The position numbers and the translations under genes were made by a program. From positions 1,047,572 through 1,111,571 of the forward strand of contig CP130629.1 of assembly GCA_030644725.1 (NCBI GenBank): a stretch of DNA of 64,000 nucleotides. The letters are read 5' to 3'. The DNA is from Candidatus Electrothrix communis (lineage in GTDB: Bacteria > Desulfobacterota > Desulfobulbia > Desulfobulbales > Desulfobulbaceae). Shown here one piece after another: positions 26,223-35,274 of the stretch. The notes beneath the pieces were generated by a model that saw nothing but the letters and a program-made list of their open reading frames with translations, was not told the origin of the DNA and ran no database searches. Positions within the stretch are counted from its first letter, which is position 1. Every line of letters starts with the position of its first letter.

Positions 26223-27722
26223 TCAGTTCTCTTCTTTCTGCTGATCAGAAAAGAAGTTCACCCAAGATGAGGTCTTTTCCCGTTGCCAATCTTTTGGTGA
26301 CAGATGAGGAGTGTCAGCAAGTGACGCCAGCGAGGTCTGATTGTCCAAACGGTTATACACCCTAACCCAAAAGCAGAGACGCTCAGGATGAACCTCACAT
26401 CGCCCCTGATTACTGCCGCCACAGGGCCCGTTGATCAGCCGTTTTGGGCAATGCCATTGGGGGCAGAGAAAGGCAGAATGAGACAGGGTGCATTCCCCAC
26501 ACATCTGGCAATTATACACCTGGCGTTTGATGGTTTTTTCAAGCCAGAGCAGAATATTGAGCCTACGCCGTCCCCTGGCGCAGAACAGACAAAAACGGGC
26601 AAAGAGCTTGCCCGTGACATATTGATTTGTAAAAAGAAGGGTATGACCTAGCTTATGCATCCAGGTCGTACCGAGAACAGTACCCAGGGCAAGAGGCTCA
26701 GTCGTCATATTCCCCTTGTCGCCCGGCAAGGGATGCTGGAAATAATACCAGGTTCCAGGTACTGGAAAATCATAGCCTGCATTATCTGGAATTCCTTCCC
26801 TGTCCAGCTGCTCAACCCTGTCCAGCACATAGGCGATATCCTTAAACTGGAGATTGGCCCCGCCGAGATGGACCCCCTGATAACCGCATTTTTTTAAACG
26901 ACTCACCATGAATGCAGCCCTGTCCAAGCGGGCGTGATCCGCACCGGCTACGGCCTCAGCCTCCATCCGCCCTACCAGCTCTTTAGCCAAGAGAATACCG
27001 GGGAGCTTTCCGGCAGAAAGGGAACGAGCCAAAGGTAAGGTGGGAATAAAAACATTGGCAAGCAAAGGGATTTTTATTCCCTGCTCATCAAGAAATTCCG
27101 TCAGTTCCTCAAATTTACGAATATCAAAGCCAACCTGAGTGATGACGAAATCCGCCCCTGCTCGTATCTTATGGAGCAGTTTGACATACTGCCAGACCTG
27201 TTCAGCTTCAGTGGCTTTAAAAGGCGAAACCACACAGCCCTTTAGAATACTGGGTGTGGGATACTGGCTCCTTCCGCTCTGATGATCCGGATAATGCCCG
27301 TTCTCCATATCCTGAAGAAGCTGGAGGACTTGGATGGTATCCAGATCGTAAACCGGCTTACCCCGCCCATAATAGCCAGGATGAGGAAAATCACCGCCCA
27401 TAACAAGCAGAGAACGGAGACGCAAGCGTTGATAAAGGTAGATATGGCTGCCGATCTGGTTACGATTTTTATCCTTAAGGGAAAAATGAATGAGGGGTTC
27501 TATACCTATCCTGACAAGCTCCGTACCGATGGCCACTGGTGCCAGAGCTGGATTCCCTCCAGGGTTATCTGTGATAGAGAGAGCCTTAATCCTGCCGTCC
27601 GCCTTTGCCTGTTCTGCAAAATCCAGCAGCGGATCAACTTGCTTGCCGTCAAACCCCTGACGGGGCACAAGTTCAAAGGTGACAGTGAATTCATCAGAGG
27701 TATTCAGGGCGGTTCGGAACAT
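26223..27722 (-). CDS. metF: Methylenetetrahydrofolate reductase fused to a Cys-rich C-terminal domain
   Basis: 499 residues. The N-terminal 300 residues are the MTHFR TIM barrel (FTVTFELVPRQGFDG, ALSITDNPGGNP, LLVMGGDFPHPGYYG, ADFVITQVGFDIRKF). The C-terminal part carries CQMCGECTLSHSAFLCPQ and CPKRLINGPCGGSNQGRCEV, the MTHFR-C zinc/iron-sulfur motif often encoded as a separate MetV subunit. A fusion of both halves is typical for anaerobes of the Wood-Ljungdahl type. The gene is monocistronic here, 71 bases downstream of the H-NOX gene on the same strand. Confidence 0.9.
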   Translation of the reverse strand: MFRTALNTSDEFTVTFELVPRQGFDGKQVDPLLDFAEQAKADGRIKALSITDNPGGNPALAPVAIGTELVRIGIEPLIHFSLKDKNRNQIGSHIYLYQRLRLRSLLVMGGDFPHPGYYGRGKPVYDLDTIQVLQLLQDMENGHYPDHQSGRSQYPTPSILKGCVVSPFKATEAEQVWQYVKLLHKIRAGADFVITQVGFDIRKFEELTEFLDEQGIKIPLLANVFIPTLPLARSLSAGKLPGILLAKELVGRMEAEAVAGADHARLDRAAFMVSRLKKCGYQGVHLGGANLQFKDIAYVLDRVEQLDREGIPDNAGYDFPVPGTWYYFQHPLPGDKGNMTTEPLALGTVLGTTWMHKLGHTLLFTNQYVTGKLFARFCLFCARGRRRLNILLWLEKTIKRQVYNCQMCGECTLSHSAFLCPQWHCPKRLINGPCGGSNQGRCEVHPERLCFWVRVYNRLDNQTSLASLADTPHLSPKDWQREKTSSWVNFFSDQQKEEN

Positions 27723-27792
27723 TTTGATTGCCGAGGTACGTTAACTACAAAAAAGTTTCAGGCAGGTCTGGTACCCTGCCCTCTGGTAGGCG

Positions 27793-28320
27793 TTACCCGT
27801 TCAAGAAAACAACTTCAACATCGGTATTATTCATTTTTTTAACCCTGAGCCCTTCCTTGAAGTATTTCCCCACGCCCTTTATCAGGCCTACAAGAAAATC
27901 AATGAGACCTCTGGGGGATTTATAGGTCATGATCAAGGTTCTGCTGTTTCTCCATTCATAGTCGAATCTCGGGGGTTGGGCGTTAGGAATGGTGGAGGTC
28001 ACCGTCTCATGGATTTTATCCATCCCGAGAAGCAGCTCTTTGGCGGAGTCGGCTTCCTGAAAATAGGCTCCGTATATTCTGGGAGCATACACATTCACCC
28101 AGTAATCACCAAAGGCATCAGCTGCTTGGAGCGGTGTGATATTCAGTACCTTACAGACGGAAGCAACCACCTTCATCACGGCAGCATCATCAATTTTATT
28201 GGTCGCGGAAAAGATGGCATGTCGATCCATTCCGGCATCTTCCAGTGCATCTTCCCATTTATCCCTTCCAAAATTATCCTTGACCAGCCCTGCCAAGCAA
28301 GTTGCGATCACGCCTTTCAT
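27793..28320 (-). CDS. H-NOX (haem-NO-binding, HNOB) sensor protein
   Basis: 175 residues from ATG 28320, which follows AAAGGAGGAAGCA, a strong ribosome site. The open frame extends 18 codons upstream without homology. The start MKGVIATCLAGLVKDNFG, the proximal-His segment MDKIHETVTSTIP and the haem-carboxylate YxSxR motif (YKSPRGLIDFLVGLIKG) identify H-NOX. Stand-alone H-NOX proteins bind NO or O2 through haem and signal to a kinase or cyclase. No kinase is adjacent, but a sigma-54 response regulator gene lies upstream on the same strand. Confidence 0.9.
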   Translation of the reverse strand: MKGVIATCLAGLVKDNFGRDKWEDALEDAGMDRHAIFSATNKIDDAAVMKVVASVCKVLNITPLQAADAFGDYWVNVYAPRIYGAYFQEADSAKELLLGMDKIHETVTSTIPNAQPPRFDYEWRNSRTLIMTYKSPRGLIDFLVGLIKGVGKYFKEGLRVKKMNNTDVEVVFLNG

Positions 28321-28395
28321 TGCTTCCTCCTTTTGTTGTTCATGGATACAGCGTATCAGGGTCAGGAAAAACATAAACGCCCCCCCCGTCCTTAA

Positions 28396-28415
28396 CCCCT
28401 TAAGACCTTAAGGGG
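28396..28415. terminator. Hairpin between the NtrC-type gene and H-NOX
   Basis: CCCCTTAA and TTAAGGGG arms with a GACC loop form a perfect 8-bp stem in the intergenic region. No long T run follows on either side, so it may act in pausing or RNA stability rather than as a full intrinsic terminator. Confidence 0.45.
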
Positions 28416-28483
28416 TGGTGGTCTTAACCTGAAATGATTTTTCAAAGATCCGACAAACAATGGGTATCAAACAAGGACCCTCT

Positions 28484-29878
28484 CTATGATTTCTTTTTTC
28501 GCTGCAAATTATATTTCTTCATTTTGTATTGCAGCAGGCTCTTGGTAATACCAAGCTTTTCAGCTGCTCTGGCCTGGATATTATTTGCCTCTTCTAAGGC
28601 CTGACGGACCAATTTTTCCTCAATACCGCTCAATACCTCGGAGAGACTGAGGCCCTCAGGAATAAACTGGCCCAGTTCAAGTCCGGAACTCCATTCCTGT
28701 ATACCAGGCATCTGACTGGTGTCCGGCTGGACATCTTCTGCATCAATGCGACCTTCATTACAAAGAATAGCAGCCCGCTCAATAGTGTTTTCCAGCTCCC
28801 GGATATTCCCCTCCCAGGGCAGGCTGACGAGCAAACGCATGGCCTCTGGAGAAATCTCGTTCTTTTCCCTTCCGAGCCGTACTCCGTTTTTTTGAAGAAA
28901 ATAATGAACCAGGGCCGGAATATCGTCCAGTCGTTCCCGCAAGGGCGGCATATGGATATGAATCACATTAAGACGATAAAAGAGGTCGTTTCGAAATTTC
29001 CCCTGCTCTACCTCGTCTTTCAGGTCTTTATTGGTTGCTGCAAGAATACGAACATCTATGGAAATAGTGGTATTCCCCCCTACCCGCTCAAAGGATCGTT
29101 CCTGGAGCACCCGCAGCAACTTGGCCTGTAAGGCCGGGGTCATTTCCCCGATCTCATCAAGAAAGAGCGTGCCAGAGTCGGCCAACTCAAAACGCCCCTT
29201 GCGCATGGCAGATGCATCGGTAAAGGCTCCTTTTTCATGACCGAATAACTCGCTCTCCAGCAGATGCTCGGAAAGGGCTGCACAGTTGACTGAGATAAAC
29301 GGTGCATCCCTGCGCTCGCTCAGGTTATGAACAGCCCGGGCCACCAGCTCCTTGCCCGTCCCGGATTCACCGGTGACAAGTACAGAGGAGGGCGTGGGCG
29401 CAACCTTTTCAATCAATCGATAGACGACCAGCATATTCGGGTTTTTGCCGATCATGCCGCCGAAACCCGACGTGAAAGTGGCTTCACTGCGCAGACGTTT
29501 AATCTCACGCACCATGCCGTAATGCTCTACCGCTTTACAGGCCGATGCCAGCAATTCCTCATTGGAAAAGGGCTTGGCCAGGTAGGTGAAGGCACCAAGA
29601 TGCATAGCTTCAACCGCTTTGCCGACCTCGGCATAGGCGGTGATCAGGATGACCGGTAGCCGCTTGTTGAATTCTTTTAATTTACTCAGCAGAGCGATAC
29701 CGTCCATGCCCGGCATTTTCATATCGCTTATAACCAGATCCAGGTCGTTTTCCCTGGCCATTTTCAATCCTGTCTGGCCGCTGTCTGCGGTAAAGACTTC
29801 GTATCCTTCATCACGTAACAGTTCAGAAAGGACAATCAGGTAATTCGGTTCGTCATCAACTACTAGAATAGTGTGCAT
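28484..29878 (-). CDS. Sigma-54-dependent response regulator (NtrC family)
   Basis: 464 residues. Receiver domain (1-120): acidic pocket VVDDEP, phospho-acceptor Asp in LVISDMKMPGMDG, and Lys in TYLAKPFSNE. AAA+ domain: Walker A VTGESGTGKELVARA, sigma-54 contact GAFTDA (GEKGAFTDASAMR region), Walker B GTLFLDEIGEM. A Fis-type HTH lies at the C-terminus (RAAEKLGITKSLLQYKMKKY). It activates sigma-54 promoters after phosphorylation. The partner kinase is not in the window, and the 29989 PHP gene upstream is unrelated. Confidence 0.95.
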   Translation of the reverse strand: MHTILVVDDEPNYLIVLSELLRDEGYEVFTADSGQTGLKMARENDLDLVISDMKMPGMDGIALLSKLKEFNKRLPVILITAYAEVGKAVEAMHLGAFTYLAKPFSNEELLASACKAVEHYGMVREIKRLRSEATFTSGFGGMIGKNPNMLVVYRLIEKVAPTPSSVLVTGESGTGKELVARAVHNLSERRDAPFISVNCAALSEHLLESELFGHEKGAFTDASAMRKGRFELADSGTLFLDEIGEMTPALQAKLLRVLQERSFERVGGNTTISIDVRILAATNKDLKDEVEQGKFRNDLFYRLNVIHIHMPPLRERLDDIPALVHYFLQKNGVRLGREKNEISPEAMRLLVSLPWEGNIRELENTIERAAILCNEGRIDAEDVQPDTSQMPGIQEWSSGLELGQFIPEGLSLSEVLSGIEEKLVRQALEEANNIQARAAEKLGITKSLLQYKMKKYNLQRKKKS

Positions 29879-29988
29879 GATAGCTCTGAAGTGTGGGTTA
29901 GGGAAGGAGAACAGGTTCCCCTTCTCTTCTTAATCTCGTCTTAATTTCTTCTTATTTTTGGTGCAGGCTGTTCTTCTTCGGCGTTCGC

Positions 29989-30837
29989 TCATTGCTGAAC
30001 ATATTGCAATCGTTCAAGGAGTTCAACCATTATTGAATCCGGCGGACAGATAGCACCAGCTTCTCCGGCAAACCGCCTACCGTGAAGGTCTCCGTGGTAA
30101 TCACTGCCTCCGGTACAGAGCAAATTATATCTCCCCGCGAGAATCTGTAAGCGTTTTTTTACCTTCCTGCTGTGGGTGGGATAGAATACCTCTACTCCAT
30201 CAAGTCCTCTTTCCACCAGTTCCTGAAAAAGCATGGGCAACTCTTTCATGCCCTTATCAATTATTCCGGGATGGGCAAGCACGGCTATCCCGCCAGCCTG
30301 ATGAAGAATCGCAATAGCTTCCGAGGCTCGGGAGGCATAACGGCTGCACCAGGCAGGTTTATTCCGCCCCAGATAAGTGGAAAAGGCCTGTTGGGTATTA
30401 GTTACATAGCCCTTTTCTTGCAGCAATCTGGCAATATGGGGACGACCAGCCTGGCCGCATCCTGAAACCTGTTCCAGCTCTTGGTCAGTAATAGAAATGC
30501 CCATTTTTGCTAACTTCTCAAGGATATTTCTATTACGTTCAATTCGTCCCTGTTGCAGACGGACTAACCAGTCGAGAAGCTCCTGATTATTTGGATCAAT
30601 ACCGTATCCTAAAATATGTAATGAATACTGACGATGCGTGGCGCTGATCTCAATACCACTGACAACCGGTATACCGAGCTCTTGGCCGTGGTGAATTGCC
30701 TCCTGCACACCCTCAACAGTATCATGATCTGTCAAAGAAAATCCTTGGAGCTTGCGGTCCGCAGCCATTTGAACCAGTTCGGCAGGGGTAGCAGTACCGT
30801 CGGAATAAACAGAGTGAGTATGGAGTTCAACACACAT
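29989..30837 (-). CDS. PHP-domain phosphoesterase (YciV/TrpH-like, RNase AM type)
   Basis: 282 residues with the PHP metal-binding motifs HTHSVYSDGT (first), FSLTDHDTVEG (second), SGIEISA (third), VLAHPG and GSDYHG. This family hydrolyses 3',5'-nucleoside bisphosphates or trims 5' RNA ends. It stands alone between the response regulator and a SpoU methylase on the same strand, with a gap of about 110 bases downstream. Confidence 0.9.
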   Translation of the reverse strand: MCVELHTHSVYSDGTATPAELVQMAADRKLQGFSLTDHDTVEGVQEAIHHGQELGIPVVSGIEISATHRQYSLHILGYGIDPNNQELLDWLVRLQQGRIERNRNILEKLAKMGISITDQELEQVSGCGQAGRPHIARLLQEKGYVTNTQQAFSTYLGRNKPAWCSRYASRASEAIAILHQAGGIAVLAHPGIIDKGMKELPMLFQELVERGLDGVEVFYPTHSRKVKKRLQILAGRYNLLCTGGSDYHGDLHGRRFAGEAGAICPPDSIMVELLERLQYVQQ

Positions 30838-31146
30838 AGAAAATAATTAACAATTCAGCTAAGCAGCTAAGAGCATTTCAAGAATATATATTAGGTTGGC
30901 TTTGCAGGCGATAACGTTTCAACACCAGCAATCCTACTGGAACTGTACATTCCTCTTCATAACCTTATCTATAGCAAATTACTTAATGATTGTACAGGGG
31001 AGAAAATACGAGCCAGGACTCATTTTTTCGCGATTTCTCTCAAAATCCCGGTCATGACAGCTTCGACTTTTGCCATCTTGGCCGAATTTTCAAAAAAGAG
31101 CTCTTTGACGACTCAAAACAGGCCGAATACCCCTCCCCTCCTCCTC
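30838..31146. other. 309-base gap without a recognised gene
   Basis: Between the PHP gene and the 3' end of the SpoU methylase. No coding, RNA or repeat signal was recognised. Confidence 0.5.
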
Positions 31147-31740
31147 TTACTTCTCCACTGATCTACTACTCGCTCTGGCCTTTTTTTGCGGCAACCCCTC
31201 AGAAATCGGCTTACCATGCTGCCGAATATACTCATACATGACAATGGACGCAGCAACGCTGACGTTCAAGCTCTGCACATGACCCCATTGAGGAATAGAA
31301 ATCGCTTCAATATCTGGGTATTCCGATCTATCAAAGCTGATGCCAAACTCCTCATGCCCCATCACAAAGGCGGATTTCTTCGCCAGTGAGCAGCTCCCTA
31401 GCAGCTCGGAACAACCTGGTTCAAGCACCGTAAAAGTATACCCTTTCTCGGTCAGGGCTTGGTAGCAGGAAGGAAAATCATCATGATGATGAAATTTAAC
31501 CCAACGCACAGACCCTTTAGCCGAATCCGGATTAAAGGCAGTGACGCCCACCAAATGTATCTCACGGGCTCCGAAGGCATCTGCTGCCCTGAAAATCTTG
31601 CCGATATTAAAATCCGGCTTCAATCCGTCCAACACCAGGATGTACTCATGCAATCCAGGTTTTGCGCTCACAAGATTTCTTCGTCGCGCCTGTTCATAAC
31701 GGGCTTCAATGTCCAATCGTTTATTATAACGTCTTGCCAT
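31147..31740 (-). CDS. SpoU/TrmH-family tRNA/rRNA 2'-O-methyltransferase
   Basis: 197 residues with the knotted SPOUT motifs: LVLDGLKPDFNIGKIFRAADAFG (motif 1, Asn and Arg conserved), FVMGHEEFGIS (motif 2) and ISIPQWGHVQSLNVSVAASIVMY (motif 3). The C-terminus is basic and disordered. The enzyme would methylate a ribose 2'-OH in tRNA or rRNA using SAM. The exact target is not predictable from the sequence; the size is like that of TrmH. Confidence 0.9.
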   Translation of the reverse strand: MARRYNKRLDIEARYEQARRRNLVSAKPGLHEYILVLDGLKPDFNIGKIFRAADAFGAREIHLVGVTAFNPDSAKGSVRWVKFHHHDDFPSCYQALTEKGYTFTVLEPGCSELLGSCSLAKKSAFVMGHEEFGISFDRSEYPDIEAISIPQWGHVQSLNVSVAASIVMYEYIRQHGKPISEGLPQKKARASSRSVEK

Positions 31741-31976
31741 ACTTCTTTCTCCTCCGGTTGCCTTATGTAGTCACCGGGTAATCCATAAAAAATAACCACG
31801 CCAAAAATTTTAGCTCGTTTTTACTATCCGGGCAAGTTGCCCTTTCTTCATACTTCCCCGATATATCTTTTTCCGTATTGCCTAATATTTTATAGAACTA
31901 CAGTTGTTCTTTTTGCCAACACGTTGTACTCTGTTAGAGAAAGTATAATTAACAGAGCCAGTTCAAAGGAGACAAT

Positions 31977-32519
31977 GTGGATGTAGAAAAAATATCGTCC
32001 CCGTTTTGTCAGTTATGCGGGGCCGAAGAACAAACAGTCCGTGAGGCCGGATTTCAGGCATGCTCCTCCTGCTGCACTCTCGTGGAAACGCTGAAAAAAA
32101 ACCCTTCCATTATAGATAAAGTCTTGCCGTACATCCAAGACGGAAGAGTTAGCCAGAGCAACAGAACCGCCATAAAAAGGCAAACAGATCCAGAATTCCC
32201 GGAAGTGTTGGATGGCAAACGTTATCGAGCCATTGATCGAGATCAAAACAAATGGTACCTCTCGGTCAGTGAGGTTGACGGACACCCCGTGGAAGTCTTT
32301 GCGTCAACCGCCTTTGATCGCGACCACGAATTGCAATCACGCATATCCAACCTAACCACGATCACCCGATTAATATCCCTGATTCTCCGGCACATTTTCC
32401 TCAATGAGGAATTAACTTTGAAAAAATGCCTGAAGCAGATCCAACGCAGTTCGCGCAATAAAAACGATCTGCCGGACATGCTGTACCGCGTTTTGAGTCG
32501 TTATGTTGAAGCAACATAA
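31977..32519 (+). CDS. TSCPD-like domain protein with N-terminal zinc ribbon
   Basis: 180 residues from a GTG that follows AAAGGAGACAAT. An overlapping ATG at 31975 is in another frame and stops at once. The first 40 residues have two CxxC pairs (FCQLCGAEEQ and ACSSCC). The rest (GKRYRAIDRDQNKWYLSVSEVDGHPVEVF, then a helical part ending DMLYRVLSRYVE) resembles the TSCPD domain found at the C-terminus of B12-dependent ribonucleotide reductase and in NrdJ-associated proteins. No reductase gene is nearby, so this may be a free-standing regulator. Function not known. Confidence 0.6.
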   Translation: MDVEKISSPFCQLCGAEEQTVREAGFQACSSCCTLVETLKKNPSIIDKVLPYIQDGRVSQSNRTAIKRQTDPEFPEVLDGKRYRAIDRDQNKWYLSVSEVDGHPVEVFASTAFDRDHELQSRISNLTTITRLISLILRHIFLNEELTLKKCLKQIQRSSRNKNDLPDMLYRVLSRYVEAT

Positions 32520-32535
32520 GTTGAAGCAACATAAC
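32506..32535 (+). repeat. 15-bp tandem direct repeat over the TSCPD-like stop codon
   Basis: TTGAAGCAACATAAG is followed at once by TTGAAGCAACATAAC. The first copy encodes the last residues and stop of the upstream gene. Recent tandem duplication is the simplest explanation. Confidence 0.7.
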
Positions 32536-32629
32536 ACTGACAGCTCCTGTTGACCCCGAAAACTGACCACATCATTAAGAATGGCACAACAGATTTTTGA
32601 CATAAAAAAATAAGTAATGTACGATCCCC

Positions 32630-35083
32630 ATGATTCTCTTTTGTGAAGAATGCGGTCAGAGAAACAGTATAACCCTGACCCCCTCTCTGATTGAAAACAA
32701 CAGCTTCACCTGTCAATTCTGCCACTTCAACAGTCCGTTCCCCTTTCTTGATCAGGAACGACAAAGCACTGGCAGCAATCCCGGTATTACATGGGAACCC
32801 AAGGTGTTACACCTCGGGCCGGAAGCTAAAAAGGAAGGGCAGCGCTTTCAGCTTATTTTCAAGGTCACCGATATTCAGGCTCCTGAACTCACGGTTGAAC
32901 CATTCCAGAAGTTCGCCCATCTGATCACCGTAAAAAAAATAGCGAGCGACAGCTTTACAGTTATTGTACACCCCGTAGGAGACGACGATATCCTGCCGCC
33001 GGGATCCGAAAACACTGGGTTGATCTACTGCGAAGAACACCTCATGAGCTGGGGGACAATAAATATTGTCTATGAACACCAGGTCGATGCTTCTGCTGAG
33101 GAAGACCAAACAAAGCAAAGGAAGGGGGAAAGGAAGGAAGGTGTACCCCATCCATCAGAAGAAAAGACATCTGGAAAAAGGCAAGGTGAGCAAAATGAAA
33201 ATCATGAAATCTTGCATCAGCAATTGGCTGATTATAAAACACAACTTCATCAGGCCAAAACTACCTCATTCAGGCTGCAAAAAGAATTGTCTATTCGGCG
33301 TCAGGTCATGGACAATCAGGATTGCGGCATCCTTTTTATTAATCTGGAACAGCGCATTGTTTATGCTAACCCTGTTTTTCTCAAGCGAACCGGCTACAGC
33401 TTAAAGGCTATCCAGTCCAAACGGCTTGATCAGGTCGTCCGTCTCACAGACTCCGAGTACACCCTGAAAGAGGCAATGAAAAAAGCCATTCATCAGGAGA
33501 AATGGGAAGGGAGAGCCTTTCTGAAAGATGCGATTCGGCAGGGGAATTGGCAGGGCGGAGCAGACCAGAAACAATCAGAGGAAAAACCATCCATTATCTC
33601 CTTTAAATATTCGGATGGTCAAGAGGAGGGGCAAGAAAAAGGCTTTATCTGCCTCCTGCATCTGGAAGAATCCCTGACTTCTGCCTCTCCTCTCAAATGG
33701 GGTGCTCAAAACAATCCCGGCAATCACCTGTCAGCAGAACGCACCTATGATGCATTAACCGGACTTGTGGACAGACCTTCCTTTCAGCAATATCTCGAGG
33801 ATTCAATACAGGCAGCGCAGGAGGATAATAGCAAGATAAGCCTACTCTACGTTGATCTGGATCATTTCAAACGCATTAATCAGATATTCGGCCCTGGTTT
33901 TGGTGATAAAATACTATGCAGTGTTTCAACCATTCTCCAGCAATGCGGTCAGGAGGTGGGTGCAGATCTGGTGGCCCGGCTCAGCGGTGATGAATTTGCC
34001 ATTATCCTCCCCCCGCCTTCGAATAAAAAAAATGCGGAGAAACTTGCAAAAAAAATCATGCAGCGGTTTCGAACTCCGGTCAACAATGAATCCCGGGCCA
34101 TTCTGATCAGACCGAGTATCGGCTTCAGTATGTTCCCAGACGATGGAGAGACTCCACTGGATGTACTGCGTAACGCAGATACAGCCATGGAAGCCGCCAA
34201 GAGTGAGGGCGGTAACAAAATCTGTTCCTGGAACAGCGGCATGAAAATACAAGCCGCGCAGAGCCTGTACCTGGAAAATGATCTTCGTCAGGCTGTGGCG
34301 GATGACGTCCTGATCAACTTTTATCAGCCGCAAATCAATTTACTTGATGGCTCTATCTGCGGAATGGAGGCCCTGGCCCGCTGGATCCATCCGGTAAAAG
34401 GTCTTATATCACCGGCCGCCTTTATCCCTATTGCCGAAAGCACTGGGCTTATTGAAAAATTAGGCATCGACCTTGTGCGCCAGGCCTGTCTCCAGGGGAA
34501 AAAATGGCGGGACATGGGCTTTAGAAAATTCATCATGGCAGTGAATATTTCAGGGCGCCTGCTCCGCCGTCGCGACCTTTTTTATCAGATCATGAGTTGT
34601 ATAGAAAGCACCGGTTTTCCACCTGAGGCATTAGAGGTTGAGTTTACTGAGGGTGTACTTATTGAGAACATGGATTTCACGGTTGATCTGATTAATAAGC
34701 TACGGGCAGAAGGGGTAAAGCTGGCCATTGATGATTTCGGGACCGGGTATTCATCGCTGAGTTATTTGCAACATCTTCAGGTAGATAAAATTAAGATTGA
34801 TCGTTCTTTTATTACCAATGTGACCACCAATAATACCGACGCTGCCATCACCCTCGGTATTATCGCCATTGCTCAGAATCTACGCTTCAAGGTAATCGCC
34901 GAGGGAATAGAAACCGAGGAGCACCTTTTCTTCTTGCAAAAAAATCAATGCCACGAAGGGCAAGGATTCCTCTTCAGCCCACCCATTCCGGAAAAAGAAA
35001 TGACCGGATTACTGTTGCGTGATTGCAGTGTCGCGCTTAATCATAAACGAATGATTGATAAGTTTTACTCTATCAAGGCGTGA
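32630..35083 (+). CDS. Zinc-ribbon-PAS-GGDEF-EAL cyclic di-GMP signalling protein
   Basis: 817 residues. N-terminal CEECGQRNSI ... CQFCHFNSPF zinc ribbon (1-45), a domain of unknown type (50-170), a coiled linker, a PAS domain (about 220-330; CGILFINLEQRIVYANPVFLKRTGYS), a GGDEF domain with SGDEF (degenerate first Gly; about 385-540) and an EAL domain (about 560-800) that keeps GMEALARW, NISGRLL, EVEFTEGVL and IDDFGTGYSSL. Synthase activity is possible because SGDEF motifs can be active. EAL looks catalytically complete. Likely a dual or phosphodiesterase enzyme that could feed the GEMM riboswitch at 40143-40236. The ATG lacks a strong ribosome site. Confidence 0.92.
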   Translation: MILFCEECGQRNSITLTPSLIENNSFTCQFCHFNSPFPFLDQERQSTGSNPGITWEPKVLHLGPEAKKEGQRFQLIFKVTDIQAPELTVEPFQKFAHLITVKKIASDSFTVIVHPVGDDDILPPGSENTGLIYCEEHLMSWGTINIVYEHQVDASAEEDQTKQRKGERKEGVPHPSEEKTSGKRQGEQNENHEILHQQLADYKTQLHQAKTTSFRLQKELSIRRQVMDNQDCGILFINLEQRIVYANPVFLKRTGYSLKAIQSKRLDQVVRLTDSEYTLKEAMKKAIHQEKWEGRAFLKDAIRQGNWQGGADQKQSEEKPSIISFKYSDGQEEGQEKGFICLLHLEESLTSASPLKWGAQNNPGNHLSAERTYDALTGLVDRPSFQQYLEDSIQAAQEDNSKISLLYVDLDHFKRINQIFGPGFGDKILCSVSTILQQCGQEVGADLVARLSGDEFAIILPPPSNKKNAEKLAKKIMQRFRTPVNNESRAILIRPSIGFSMFPDDGETPLDVLRNADTAMEAAKSEGGNKICSWNSGMKIQAAQSLYLENDLRQAVADDVLINFYQPQINLLDGSICGMEALARWIHPVKGLISPAAFIPIAESTGLIEKLGIDLVRQACLQGKKWRDMGFRKFIMAVNISGRLLRRRDLFYQIMSCIESTGFPPEALEVEFTEGVLIENMDFTVDLINKLRAEGVKLAIDDFGTGYSSLSYLQHLQVDKIKIDRSFITNVTTNNTDAAITLGIIAIAQNLRFKVIAEGIETEEHLFFLQKNQCHEGQGFLFSPPIPEKEMTGLLLRDCSVALNHKRMIDKFYSIKA

Positions 35084-35274
35084 GTTTTAATACCCAAGGT
35101 ACCAACAACCTGAAAAACAATACCCTGCTCTCTTGAGTTTCCTTTCTCTCTGTAAATGAACTTTTTCGTCCCCTTCTATGCACATCGGTCTTTTTTTATT
35201 GTTCTTACCGAGAATTTAGGGTATCCCTCATCACTGAGATTTTTAAATAACTCATTTTTAAAACGGGAGGAAGT

